A stretch of DNA of 64,000 nt from Dipteris shenzhenensis. Its lineage: Eukaryota; Polypodiophyta; Polypodiopsida; Gleicheniales. The notes below the pieces were generated by a model. That model saw only the letters and a list, made by a program, of their open reading frames with translations, was not told the origin of the DNA and made no database searches. Within the stretch, counting starts at the first letter, position 1. Every line of letters starts with the position of its first letter. A program made the position numbers and the translations under genes. Positions 46,281 to 59,371 of the stretch are shown here, piece after piece. The DNA lies in assembly GCA_047967505.1 (NCBI GenBank), contig CM106540.1, one strand, 5' to 3'.

Positions 46281-48664
46281 GTGACTACGAATGCACAATC
46301 GAAAATGCTTGAAATCAGACATGCTCATTCACAATCTTCAAGACGAGTTGTGATTAGGCTAACTATGGATGCATTGATTCATGCCCGTGCCAGTATTCAT
46401 ATGCCTAAAAATCTTCCTGGGGTTGAAGGAGTTGTAGAAGGGGATCTCAATTCCAAAATGGGCACTACCCCAATGCTTGATCCACCCTTTGAGGTTGTTA
46501 ACCAAGATATGGGGAGAGGATTTATGCGAGTGTCACAATCCTCTCAGAGAGTTGTTCCACGTGCATAGGGGGAAAAACATAAGTCACATGGTCCAAAGTG
46601 GGACTTTGTTATTAATCTTTATGACTACGTTGAGTGGAAATGCAAGTATTGTGGAGTACAAAAATCTGGGGGAGCACTCACAAGGGCCACTTTCTTGGTG
46701 ACTCAACAAAGAGCATTCAGCGTTGTGTGGCCCTAGGAGCTGCTCCAGCAGCTTGCACCTTGACAGAGAAGATGCAAGCTTCTGGAAAAATACAGAGAAG
46801 ATCAATTTGGAAAATTCAAGGTATAAGTGGAAGTACTAGTGTTGCAGGCTCCCATGCCAAAACTCCTTGTGTGGACACTAGCATGCATGATAGATCACCA
46901 CCTATGGCTCATGAAGCCAGATCTGCAACTGCTATTCCTAACTTGAGGCAACCCACGATAGTTGAGAGCATCTGAATTCAAGACTTGGAGAATGCATAGT
47001 ATGTACTTGGTAGATCAATCTTGCGATCAGGATATGCACTGAGTATGGTCGATAACGATGATATGAGAGCTGCATGGAATTGCATTGCTAATTATGGGCT
47101 GGGCTTCAAGCCTCCTTCTTACCACACATTGCGTATGTCATTGTTAGATAAGGCATATGCAGAAGAGAAAGAGCACATAAATCATACCATTTTTTAGCAA
47201 CTGCATAACACCGGATGCAGAATTGTCTTAAATTGGTGGACAATCATAAAACGCCATGCTTTATTGAATGTGATGGTTATATCGCCACGTGGGGAGGCCT
47301 TCCACACATAGATTGATGCCTCACATGTAAAGAAGTCGGGGCCATATATGGCTGGTGTGTTATCCAAGGTTATAAGAGAGTTAGGCCTTGAACAAATTGT
47401 TCAGGTTGTCATGGATAATGCCAAGAGTTGTATAAAGGTGGGAATAATATTGCAAAGGGAGTATACCAATTTGTATGCATCTACGTGTTATACACATACT
47501 TTAAATCTTGCATTGAAAGATTGGTATAAACAAGTGCCATGGTTCAAAGAGATTGTTTGTGAGGCTTGAGACATTGTCAAGTTAGTACGATTGAAGCAAC
47601 ATCTCGAAGCAATCTTTATGTCTCGTGATGGTTCTACCATGTTGCAATTGCTAGCAACCACGAGATTTGCCATGTACTTCTACACTTGGCAATCTCTGGT
47701 GAAAAATAGGAGTTTCATTGTGATGCATTTGAATGATGGATGTTAGAGTTGACCGATGGTTTAAATGCATGACTTGAAAGAAACATTGGTATCCCCTGCA
47801 TTATGGAAATGGTTTAAGGATGCCGCTAATGCTATGAAACTTGTTTTATATGTGCTTAGGGCATTGGATTCAAAGTCCCCAACAATCGAAAAAGCATGGA
47901 TGCACTTTTGGAGTATTGATCAAGCTCTTATTGCAAGGAATCCGCTTGCTCGCCCGGGCGAAGAGAATAAGATAAGACCATTTAATGCTACAAAACGTAA
48001 GGAATTGTGGCAATTGTTTAGGCCATGATGGGAGCAAGCTCATAATCCATTGCATAGTGTTGGGTACCTTTTAGACCCCAAGTGGTGGAATATGAAGCTC
48101 CCAATTGTTATGCATGACTTTCATAACGTGGTGTGACAATATTATCCCCACAACCATGAGTTTGCAAAGTGTTGTAACAAGTTAGCCAAGTATCGATGCA
48201 AAGAGGGGTTGTTTGCATCAAGCGATGTTCAAGCATTGGCAAAAACTACATCTGCTTGGAAATGGTGGGTGATGAATAGTGGCACGTGTGAGCTTCTACG
48301 CCCGATTGCAATGAGGGTTCTTTCTCAGACATGCTCAAAATCGGGCTCAAAAAGAAACTGGAGTCATTACAAGTACAATCACAATACTTTATGAAATAGA
48401 CTTCTAGAGGATCAGGTTGAGAAGTTAGTGTACATCTATGCCAATCATAAAATCCTATAAACATTAGGAGATGTGGGATATGAGGAGGAAGTTTCAAAAT
48501 GGACCTACGATACCCCGCTAGATGCTATAAAACCTGAAGGAGTCCCATCATTGCAGATTCTAGAACCCCTGCAAGAAGAGGATGAAGGAAATAATATTCA
48601 CCTTCCACATGGGTCTGAAGATGAGGACATTTATGATGAACATGATGAGGATAGTGACTTGTGA
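46281..48664 (+). pseudogene. hAT-family transposase pseudogene (right)
   Basis: Same blocks as 24,308-26,700 on the opposite strand: BED region (46,590-46,700), DUF659 block (47,348-47,569), central block (47,765-48,028), dimerisation block (48,209-48,394) and acidic tail (48,473-48,664). An added stop at 46,566-46,568 (CAG to TAG) truncates the N-terminal frame that is still open in the left arm. Several further frameshifts are shared by both arms and so predate the duplication. Confidence 0.85.
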
Positions 48665-49520
48665 ATTGTGGCAATGATGGCAATAGGGTTTTGAATGTTT
48701 CATTGTATTTTGAATGTGTTCTTGTTTTTTGATTGTAGGTTGCAGTTTAGGGTTGGATAAGAACTGTCTTGTTGTGCATGCTTGTGTTTAGGGTTTGGGC
48801 TTTGATTCTTCTGTGTCGCCATCGCATAGGCTTCTGGGTGGTTATGCCAATTGTTGTGCTCTTGACTAAGTTCAATTGATCAAGAGCATGACAATTGGCA
48901 TACCACTTAGTATCATATGCAATAGAATCCTATGCGAGGATGTGCGGAAGAAGCATATGCAAAGTTTAATTTCTTGTCTAAAGTTTAATGACTTTAGAGA
49001 TAAGTTTTAATTCTGTGTGTGAGAGAGAGAGAGCACTTCTGATGAAAGTGCATATAATTATATTTCAATGGCAAATAGGAAATGCTATTAAAGTTTACTT
49101 TATATAGTTTATAATGATTAAAGTTTAAAGTTCACTTTATATAAGATTGCATAGTGTTTTACATTCCAAATTCCAATTGATGCAATCACAGCCTTCCTTA
49201 AATTATTTATTATGACATAACCATAGCCTTCCTTGATGCAATTAAATTATTTGTTTTCAATTAACCATAGCCTTCCTTAAATTATTTATTATGAAATAAT
49301 ATATTGACACTATTCCAATTGATGACTTTAGGATTGCATGTGATGGGATTTTTTGATTACATAGTGCAAAATAATTAGGAACATATGAATCCCACTAGAT
49401 CATATAGTACACCATCATAGAACTTCAATGAACTTAAAGCAAAGGTATATATTTCCATCATAAAGAGATTGTATACATGGTCATGAACGTCATTCAATGT
49501 CCTGGTCCTGGATACAACTG
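48665..49520. other. AT-rich spacer, right arm
   Basis: Inverted copy of 23,446-24,300 with the same hairpin (near 48,840-48,902) and the AATAATTTAAGGAAGGCT-type repeats. No gene seen. Confidence 0.6.
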
Positions 49521-49526
49521 TCCTAA

Positions 49527-49995
49527 TTAGCCCAACACCATGTACAATGCCATTGATAGTTGGGCTTTAAAAAGTGGAGAAATTGATCTAGTTGGCAAGT
49601 AATCTAGTAGATAATAAAGATGAAATTTATGGCCGCAAGGCAAAGAAATTATCAAAAAAGCATTGGCATATTGGGCACAAGAAATTGTCTGGGGTATCGG
49701 AGGGAAGGGGTTCCATGTCATATGGTTGTGAGGATGAATGGCCACAAATAGCTAGCCGCACCTCCACTCTTGCATCTCCAATTAGTGTTGCACGTGCTTC
49801 GTGGGCCTCTTGCCGCAACTGCGTGTTGAGGTCCTCCAAGCTCTTCAATTGGGCACGTAGAGAGTAATAATCTCGTTCTGCAACTCTAGCTCGGCTCGCG
49901 GTCTTTCAGTCTCTAGGCATTGGACCTGCTAAAATCGGGCCACGTTCTCTTCGCGAAGTTGCACCACTTGTTGCTCCAGTGGGCCACGAACACCC
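49527..49995 (-). pseudogene. Coiled-coil and RING-finger remnant (right)
   Basis: Inverted copy of 22,965-23,445. A 7-bp insertion near 49,644-49,651 (AAATTAT) puts LCPICQCFF and LPCDHKFHLYYLL in different frames, so this copy is more damaged than the left one. Confidence 0.65.
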
Positions 49996-50205
49996 TCCAA
50001 TGACATCTTTTTTGAATTATAAATGCTTTCAAGGCCAATAATTTTATTTTTGAACAAGAAGTTTATTATGATAAGTTTGACAGCCACATGGTATCCCAAA
50101 AACATTACAAGGAAAAAAATGTGGCTTATGTTGCAAGCCTAAGGGCAAGAGACATCTCTTCCATAGGCCTCATAGCCAATTCTCGGACCTCACATTCCAC
50201 TCTCT

Positions 50206-51508
50206 TTAAGATGTCACTGGTCTCTGCAGGTGGCTTTCTCTAATTGCAATGCGATGCATCATTTGTTCATGCACATGATGTTTAATGGCATTAACAACAT
50301 GAGAGGGAAGCATTTTTCGATCATTCTCAATATAACCCTAGGCATCTTCAAAAAATTGAATCATCTCAACAATGATCCATCCCAATGCATAGGTATCTAC
50401 ATGGCTTGTATATCCGCCTCTCAAGGCTACTTCTTCTAGCTTAGGTGCAAGACACTTTTTCTGCTTGTGCTCTTCCTCTTCCTGTGAACTCTCTCAATAA
50501 AGTCGGCATCTGTCTCCAAAGACTTCTTCTTCAAATGCTTGAATGCCTTTCGACTCTCCAAGAGCCATCTCCCAATCTATGATGCCTACTCGGCATCTAG
50601 ACTTTCCAACAAAATCCAATAAGAAGTTGCCTAGGTGCAAGTCTGTGTGCATCCACCTTCCTGCATGTAGCCTTCCCAAACCATCCACAAGTGCATGAAT
50701 GCTATGGAGGATATTCTCACAAAAGAAATTAATCCGAGCAATATCTTCCTTCTCCAATGTAGCTGGGACTTCCCCGCTTGCTATGGCCATCAGATCCGCT
50801 CCTCCTCTTAGAATACGGTGGAAGTAGCGTGTGAACTTGCCCTAGTCCATTGGCAGAATTTGAAGAAACTGCAACAAGCTACCGCCATTAAAATATGGTG
50901 TGATGGTCCACAGTGGCTCTTCTTGGGTTGCTGTGATCATATGTATCGGGTTGCTGTGATCATATGTACAAGGAATGGGTGTAAAATATGCTCAAAATAA
51001 GCATGATTTGATCTCTCCTTGCTTCTCATGTATGTGTCCCAATATTGCCCTTGTACTTCTTTCCGACATATTCCATGTGATATGGCAACCCTGTAGCTCC
51101 TACCAACCGCACTTTAAAAATAGTGCCACAGGATCCTGAGCCGATTTTCTCGCCAACTTGGATCTCCCTCTCTGTGACATAGGCCAAGATTGACACTCTG
51201 TCTATGTTACTAGCTAGGTGTTATGCCCTTTGAACCTCATCACCTCTCAATGCTTGAGAGGGTGTAGAGGCTGGCTGCTCTTCACCTCCAGCCAAGGACG
51301 TAGCTCACCCATAAGCTGCTGCAACCTTCTTTTCCCAACTCTTAGCCACTATGACACGGCGATCTGACGCAATGACCTTACTCTTGTGCTTGGCCCAGAC
51401 ACTCGTCCGTTGTGTTAATTTGAAGACATCAAACTCTTGTGCAAGAGTAGGGTCTACATTGCATGCTTTGTTGAAGAGGTTCTCTGCATTCCCAATAAAT
51501 CTATCAAC
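50206..51508 (-). pseudogene. Protein kinase pseudogene (right)
   Basis: Inverted copy of 21,448-22,750 with the same GSGSCG loop, HTDLHLGNF loop and IIDWE in separate frames. The stops are shared, so the gene was already dead when the arms were duplicated. Confidence 0.7.
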
Positions 51509-51889
51509 CCAAAGCATGGCATATGTCTCCCATTACACCCGGCTCGCAAGGTCATCCTGACCTTGAGACTGCAAAGTGGTCCTAGCATCACCAAGAATCC
51601 TCTTCTTCGTAGTGCTAACTCCCTCTAAACTAGATACATCTAATTCCATCTCACTCTCCTCCATGTTGCAACCCTAATAAAAAAGGCATCCCAAATGCTT
51701 CTCATCACTCTCTTGTGCTCGCCCTTACTTAGCTCTTACCCTACTTTTGGCTTAGTGCCAGCAGTTGAGGCCATGCTTGCAATTAGATCTTGATGTGTAT
51801 GTGTGAAAAGCTTTCTCGCATGACACTAGCAAACAGTTGCAGTTGCCACACAATAGTGAGTAGGCAGACATCTGACAATAACTCCCACC

Positions 51890-52105
51890 CTATGCATGCA
51901 TGCATGAAATGCAAATGCAAATGATTTCAATGCAAAATTTTTAATTACATGAAATGCACACATGCAAGAATTGATTCTTTCAATGCATGCATGCATGAAA
52001 GGCAATATACTTTTGTTTAAAAAATTGATTTTAATGCATGCAAGAAATTCAAGAAATGCAAGATAATTTCTTTAAAATTTTGATTTCAATGCATGCATGC
52101 AACAA
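51890..52105 (-). repeat. GCATGCAT-rich tandem region (right)
   Basis: Inverted copy of 20,860-21,075. Confidence 0.75.
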
Positions 52106-52324
52106 ATACAAGATAATTTTGTAAAAAATATGATAAAGCCCCCCTCCTCCCCCTTTAAGTGGAGGGCCAAGGAAACCTAGTTACAAGTCGTGGTCCCAAC
52201 TAGCCCCATGTCCTATTCAGCATGCGGGATCAGGAACCACTTCCTAGACCAGGCCCCTCGGCCAAGAGATGGAGAGAGGAGGTTTTTTACCTCTTCTCAA
52301 TCCATTGTTAGTGGACAATGACAC

Positions 52325-52577
52325 CAGCGGTTGGCATATATTTTCGGGCGGTACTACTACTGCCGGTAGTTTTAGTATAACCGCCGGTAGCAGTAGTACT
52401 ACCTGTGATAAAAACATTAATATCATCAGTTGTAATACTACTACTGGCGGTTATACTTGAGCTACCGACGGTAATAAAAGTACAAGCAATATGGTCACTA
52501 TTACTGCTGGTAATAATGTGTCAGTTTATCGGCGGTACTATTAGCACTACCACCGGTACCTAGATACCGCCGGTATG
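52325..52577. repeat. CGGTAGTA repeat cluster (right)
   Basis: Inverted copy of 20,388-20,640 with a few base differences, some of them at CG sites within the repeat words. Confidence 0.75.
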
Positions 52578-52714
52578 TATCCAATTTCCAAGTCAAGGGC
52601 ACCTGATAGCATAAGCCCATGCTTGTAATCGCGAATGCGTGAAATATGTCATCACGACACGTAATCACAAGAAAATTTATGTGATTACGTGAATATGAAA
52701 TCCTTGTCATCTGC

Positions 52715-53243
52715 CACTACTGAAGCCGCTATCTGTGGCGGAGATGTTGGAACTGTGCAAAACAATTCCCTATGGAAAAATGAATAGGTCTATACTCCTT
52801 CGGAAGCCCGGAAAGAGGAGCGTCACTGGGGATCGTCGCACATGATGACTCAAATCCATGTCCTCAAGTGTGAAGCCACGATACCAAGGAAGGAGGTAGA
52901 TGACATGAGGGCCAAGTAGGATAGGGCTCTGCTTGACAAGGGAGGCCGTGGTGTCGAGGGAGTTCAGCTGCATGAGGAAGACTCTTCTCCCATAGATCAT
53001 GACCTCCTGGATGTGGTGACCCCTAGGGCTAAGGTCTCCTAAAGCCAATCCATGACCTGTTTCCTTGACCAGCCCAACAACGCGACCCACCAGGACCCTG
53101 TCCTGCAAAGCCTCTACTTCACACTTGACCTTCTGCTTGTCTTCTGGAGAGAGCATAATCTTAACCACAGTGGGGGTCGAAGGTGCTGCCATGTGAACCC
53201 TTCTTGCCAGACCAAGGCTCGCTGCGAAGGTTAGTTCTCCCAA
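52715..53243 (-). pseudogene. DUF4283-like fragment (right)
   Basis: Inverted copy of 19,722-20,250 with the same frame and the same frameshift near its end. Substitutions include Ser to Leu in MDLSHHVRR. Confidence 0.45.
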
Positions 53244-53367
53244 GAAACAAACACAAAGAGCTACGTTGCTTGAAAAGGAAGAAAGGCTCGAACCTCCAAG
53301 TAGTGCTGGAGCTGTGAAGCAGAAGCGGCACCAAGGGGAAGGGACCGAAGTCTGAGATAGTTTGCAA

Positions 53368-54240
53368 AGGCGGCTGTCATAATGGTGAAGGTGTGTGATG
53401 AGTCCGGGGACCAGAATAGTATGACATGTACAAGGGGTGGGATAGTAGTAACTAGCCTGGTAGGTTAGTAAAAGATTCCGGGTTCATATAGGAAAAATTT
53501 GGAAAATAAAATAGTTTAAGAAGAGATAAAAATTTACATTAAAAAAAAAGATTGACGATATAATAGGAAATAAAAAATAAAAAATGAAAAATAGAAGAAG
53601 GATAAACAAAAATTTGGGAAAAAATATACAGTGGGAATACATTTAAACTTTAAAAGGAAAGAAGGGGGGGATAAGGGGGCCTAAAAATTGATGATTTTAA
53701 AATAGTGAAACAAAGGGGGGACTAAGGAAGATATTATTACAAAAGAAAGTGAGGGGGGTTAAGGATAGGAAGGAAAGAATTACTAAATTAAAGAAGGGAA
53801 GAAAGGGAACTATTACATAAAGGAAAGTGACATAAAATTTAGAATTATAAAGGACTAGGGAACATTAAGAGAGCTAAGTAGATACAATAGTAAAAAAGGT
53901 AAGAAATTATGAATAAAGGGTAAATTTTAAAAAACAATATACAAATAAGGAGAATTAGAAATTTAGAAAGAAAGATTTAGCAAATATGGAAATAATAGGT
54001 AGAATTAGGAAATAACTAGCGGAATTAGGAAACTAATAAAGAAGAACTAGTACAAAGTAAGGGAGAATTAGAGAAAATAATGAAATTTTAAAAATGCTAG
54101 AGTGGGGTGAACCGATAAGTTTTTTATGAGAAATTAGGAGAAAGCGAGGATGGAAAAAAAAAATAGAGAGAGTGAGGGGAAAAATCTGGAGAGAGGAAGA
54201 GAGGGGGAAAGGTAGTAGAAAAAGGAAGGGATCAGTACAA
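53368..54240 (-). other. Purine-rich low-complexity region (right)
   Basis: Inverted copy of the pyrimidine-rich region at 18,709-19,597. No coding potential. Confidence 0.65.
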
Positions 54241-54254
54241 AAAGGAAGAAGAGG

Positions 54255-54335
54255 ATAGTGTGTGTGTAGTGTGTGTGTGGGTGTGGGTGTGCGCACGCAC
54301 ACACACACGCTATTTCAAAGATAGACATAGCAAAT

Positions 54336-54370
<35 letters not shown>
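54255..54370 (-). repeat. (GT)n and (GA)n microsatellites (right)
   Basis: Inverted copy of 18,578-18,708 with a shorter GT part. Confidence 0.9.
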
Positions 54371-54988
54371 TATTCTATTAAAATTCAAATGCATGGACAA
54401 GGCTTTGAGTCCAAACAAGTCACTTGCATCTGCCTTGGAGGTGTTGTAGCGCTAAATGAGGGTGGAGTGCTCCATGTCAGCAACAAATGAGAGATAGGGT
54501 CGGAAGTCACGTCCTTTTGGGTTTGAGGATTACCCTTTGTAAGAAGTTGGGCAACCATCTCACTGCATGGTTCTGCACACAAACACTCTCAAGACAATAA
54601 GTTGCAAATATACATGGATAGCAATCCGTTGAGTAGGTTGGAACCCCAACCAACAAAATGTGATACCAACCTAGTGGGGCTGCATGTAGTAGGTGATTTT
54701 CACTCTTGGCGGCATTAACATGGGCATTAATTGTTGTCAACCTTTTCCCATGGTCCTCTTGGTTAGGGGAGAAAGTTATTGGTCATTCTATAGGCATGTG
54801 GGTTCAAATCCTAAAAACTATATCCCGCCAAACATTTTTATTTGTTAGGGAGCACGTAGTCAGTGCTTGGGTTAGGTCAGGTGCCACTGAATGGTCAAAC
54901 TTTGCTTCCATTGACCATGTCCTTAATCAACTTGTCTTCCACCACATGAATCCATGCTCCTTTTAGAATGGATGGCTACCAATCTATG

Positions 54989-55048
54989 TAACACACACAC
55001 ACACACACATGCGCACACGCAGTGTGCGCGCACACACACACACACACA
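54989..55048 (-). repeat. (CA)n microsatellite (right)
   Basis: Inverted copy of 17,899-17,956, with a GCGCACACGCAGTGTGCGCGC centre (ACGCAG where the left arm complement has ACGTAG). Confidence 0.9.
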
Positions 55049-56240
55049 GGGGGGAGTGGGAGATTTCACCTTGAGACCCAGCGGATTGGGTTTCCAACCC
55101 ATCGTAGACAGGTCATGCTACTCATATTCATGAAGTACAAATGGACCTAAGTTCAAATGATGTAAGTTCAAATTATCAAAAGCATGACCATTGTGTTCAA
55201 CGTCCTACTTTTCAAAATGATGACACACTATATTGATGATCAACCACACATGGAGGGACTCATTTGTCCAACTTTTTTGAAGCAGACTAGACACATCTTA
55301 TTTTTCCTTTTTTGAATTCATGAGCCTCCTCCTCTACACCTTATTTCAAACCAATTGGCATCTTCTTTTGTAGTATCATTCGCATTTCCAACGCATCTCC
55401 ATCATTTGTTTTTTTTTTTTAAATCACGAGCCTCTTTCTTTCGACCTGCTCCTTTCTATTGCTCATGATTGCTTTGCATTTTGTGGAGAAGAGGTGTGGA
55501 TGGAGTTGAATTTGAAGAGGGCGATAATAACATTAGTGAGATGGCCATTGGATTGAGACACTACTCCATTTTTAGTTTTGAGTTTTTTTGTTTTCTTGGA
55601 ATTCGAATTTGGAAGCTTATCTAGTATTATTGTGATGACCATTATTGGATTCATGGCATTAATCATGACTCATAAATAAGTGATACTTGTTTAGCAAGTC
55701 CTATGTGTAATGATTATAGAAAATGAGCTTGGATATCTTAAAGTCAAGCAACCAATTAAATTAAATAGAACATTTAACACTCCAATAACTATCGGGGACT
55801 TTCCCCTAGCCTGCATAATCCTTTAATTGAAGTTCCTCCCCTCCCCCCTTTATCCCTTAGTTTGATCATGAGGTGGCCCGGTTCGTTTTCACCCCTCTTC
55901 TTTTCTCTACAACTAATTAATAGGAATTTTGTTTTAAACTTCTCTAGGGGACATATAACAGTTGAATCTCCAAACATCCTACATTTTAGAAGGTGAATTT
56001 AGAACGATTCTTCATACAGCTCCTTAAGATCTTTACTTGATGACAAGTTCCTCACGCTTGTCTTTTTCCAAGTCGTTTCTTTTTCAATTGTCGTATAACT
56101 TCTTGACCGGCATTGAAATGGAGGGCAATTCATGCGCTTTCGATCATGATGAACCTTGCACGATGGCTTGTGTGCGCCCTCCTCAAAGCACAGGTGACAG
56201 CGCCCATCCACGCAGATTCAAACCAGTTGCACCATCACCC
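55049..56240. other. Intergenic region upstream of neprosin (right)
   Basis: Inverted copy of 16,718-17,898. It has an extra 16-18 bp repeat (ATGTAAGTTCAAATGA against ATTATCAAAAG context) near 55,155. No gene recognised. Confidence 0.45.
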
Positions 56241-56244
56241 CTGC

Positions 56245-56251
56245 TATATAT
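56245..56251 (+). promoter_or_regulatory. Candidate TATA box of neprosin (right)
   Basis: TATATAT in CTGCTATATATGAGG, about 127-133 bp before the ATG at 56,378. Confidence 0.5.
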
Positions 56252-56377
56252 GAGGACTCGGTGCGGCCTATTTCACTCGATCACATGATTTTGTAAGTGA
56301 CCTCATGCAGCTTCGATCGTTGTGTTGAATTTCCTTTGGTCACGAAAGCACGTTGTGTAGCTCAAGACCCATCAATC

Positions 56378-58780
56378 ATGGAACAGTTTCGCTGCCATCT
56401 GTTTGTTCCATTAATTGGCATTCTTCTATGTGCACTTTACTGCATTTCTGCACTAAGGCTCCCTCCTCTTTTTGCATCGTCCGTGTCCAATAGCACAGAC
56501 TTAGCCTCGCCTCGCAGTCGCAGTAACGTCGAGGCAGTCAACATGTCCAGCATCGAAGATCATCTTCGAAAGTTGAATAAGCCTGCAGTGAAGAGCATCC
56601 GGGTAATTACGATCCTCGTGTGTATACGTATAACTCTAAAAGCTGGGGTTATGGATACTTGAAATCACCGCACGTAATGCAAGGTTAGAATGTCGTGTTG
56701 TAGTCCATGATCGAGCAGTACTTACCAGAAGCGGCCTCCCATGCAGAGTTCCGATGGCGATACAATAGACTGCATACCGCGTTCCAGGCAGCTGGCCTTC
56801 GACCATCCTTTACTAAAAGACCACAAGCTTCAGGTAGGAAAAACAAGTTAGCGCCATATTTCCAGCGGTGGACTTATCTGTTCCCCAAATGTTACGCTTA
56901 TATGCTGTCCTACGTGCTGCTTCCTTGGCAGGAAGCCCCTTCCACCGCCCCGCATCGATCGGAGTCTCATACTGGGAACCTGTCACGCCAAGCTTATCAA
57001 TTATGGCACAAAGGTGGAAAGTGCCCTAAGGGCACAATTCCTGTTCAGCGCACTACGATTGATGATATTTTACGAGCGGGTTCTTCACCAGGCCTTTACG
57101 GCCGCAAGTTCTACGGAGCTCCTCAGGTTTTTCAAGGAGTTGATCACCAGGTGAGTGTAGCTACTGGGTACTTGCACAGAAACTGCCAAGTTTTTATGAA
57201 CATTCTTGATCTGTGGTCGGACTTGCACAACTAGAGATTCTATTACCTCGAACCTTTTTGGACGAGCTCAAAAACCGGAATTCCGCCATTCATGTGAGAT
57301 TCAACATGGGTCTCGATTCATAATATACTGAGTTTTTGTGGAGGTTTACCTTGTATGTAGCATTCTTTCGGGGCTGCCTACGGCGAACAAGCATATTATG
57401 GCACAGACGCAATCTTCAGCTTATGGGATCCCAATGTGGAGCGCTCTGATGAATTTAGCCTTGCCCAATGGTGGGTGGTAGCAGGGTCTGGTAGTGAATT
57501 GAACACTATAGAGGCAGGCTGGCAAGTACGTAGTAAATTTCATGCTTGTACTGTTTTCTTACTAGTTCAACAGGTGCGCGTCGTGCTCATAGTAATGCAC
57601 ATCTACATGCTACAGGTCTACCCAGGACTATATGGAGACAACAATCCTCGCCTTTTTGTGTACTGGACAGTAAGTAGCTGCTTACCTTGCTAACACCACT
57701 CGACTCGTTTTATCGAGCACGTGCTCCTAAGTTGAAATTTCTCAAATACACTTATAAAGCAATTTGACCTTAGGTTCTAAAATAATGGATATTGTGTGTT
57801 GCATCTACATTTACAATGACAAATACGTGAGATTTACAATGACAAATACGTGAGCGTTCTTGGCTCCTTTATATCCATACACCGTGCTCTGTAGTGGCAC
57901 GAAAAGACTGATAGGCACAGCACGGACAACATAACGACACTTGGAACTCGTAAAGAACAAAACACGATAACACAAACTGCAAGACCTCTTTTGAAGTTTA
58001 AGTTTGGATTCATGCTGATTACCTGTAATTTAATTTAGTACGTTCACTTGATTTTAAATTTCGTCGATTGCACACAGCAGGTAACCCCACGTTTAACCAA
58101 TTTGCAGGCTGATTCTTACGCAAACACAGGATGTTACAACTTGAAATGTTCTGGGTTCGTACAAACAAGCAACAATGTACTTGTAGGAGGGACACTTTCT
58201 CCAGTATCCACCATTGGTGGTCAGCAAGCTGAGTTTGCACTCCTTGTATTCAAAGTGAGATTTTAAAATGAGAGTGTGAACGATATTGTATTATATCTCA
58301 GATATGATGTTGTCTGGAGATGTGCTCATAGGTTTGTATGTAAGCAATGAACAAAACCAGAGATCAATACTTCACACATGTCTATTCGATCAATGTGTTG
58401 AACAGGACTCAGGAACAAGGAGCTGGTGGCTACAATTCAACGGAGAATGGGTAGGCTATTGGCCTCAATCCCTCTTCACACATCTAGCTAATTCTGCAAA
58501 ATTGTTGGAGTGGGGAGGAGAGATTGTGAATCGGCAGTCCAACGGCCAACACACAGCCACCCAAATGGGTAGTGGAAAATTTGCAGAATTTGGTTTTACA
58601 AAAGCAGCGTACATAAGAAACCTGGAGTGGGTGGATACAAGGAACACCCTTCAGTGCATACCCAATTTACAAATAATTGCGGAGAATCCCACGTGCTACG
58701 ATATTCAAGATGGTAGGGACAGCGTAGCAGGCACATATATCTTGTTTGGTGGCCCAGGTCGAAATTCCAAGTGCCATTGA
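56378..58780 (+). CDS. Neprosin-family protease (right copy)
   Basis: Exons: 56,378-56,602; 56,704-57,150 (with an optional in-phase 102-nt intron 56,834-56,935); 57,361-57,525; 57,616-57,669; 58,108-58,254; 58,406-58,780. Signal peptide, activation-peptide motif and full DUF239 domain as in the left copy. The only coding difference noticed is Ala to Thr in the second exon (RLHTAFQ here, RLHAAFQ on the left); another base change falls in the last intron. Promoter, exons and introns are all duplicated, so both copies could be expressed. Length (436-470 residues) is within the usual neprosin range. Confidence 0.9.
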
Positions 58781-59371
58781 AATGGCTGGGAAACGTGAAC
58801 GAGAATCGAGATAAATAAGTGACAATGCTCACAAAGTTTAGTGTCACTTGAATTGTAAAATGTACATGACAAAAAAAAGTGGAGGTTAGAACACTAATAT
58901 TTTGTCAGAAAACTTACAAGTTTATATAAAAATCCACCAATAATTAATATGGAAAAATATTTATTATGTAAAAATCCACCGATAATAGTGACATGACTTC
59001 ACAATTTTTGAACTTTTGAGAAAAAATCTCTTTGAAGACACTAAGTGCACGCATTGCAAAATACTTTACTTCACTTTTCTTTATGGTTTTGCAAAAACAT
59101 ATTACTTCACTTAAGGCCCACCCCACAGATGTGGATTACTTCTCTATCATTCTACTCGTCCTTAGAGCAAAAACATGCGTCTGTGAAGGGCCTCCACTAT
59201 AATAGGCACATAATAGCTAAGCTAATCTCTACATGACATACCCCCACATAGGAAAGATGCAATTAAAGATCGTATTAGGAAAAGTGGGAAAATCCCATGA
59301 AATTGGAACTCTCCAAATTGGTTTGGAAGGAAAAAAGCTTGCTATTTTTTTTCAATGGAGCTTGCTTGAAA
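58781..59371. other. Spacer downstream of neprosin (right)
   Basis: Inverted copy of 13,591-14,181; 3' UTR and AT-rich DNA without a recognised gene. Confidence 0.5.

Noticed and set aside
56834-56931. 98-nt neprosin intron ending at the first AG (TTGGCAG)
   Set aside because: It would shift the frame of the DUF239 domain; the AG four bases further gives an in-phase 102-nt intron, or the exon is read through.
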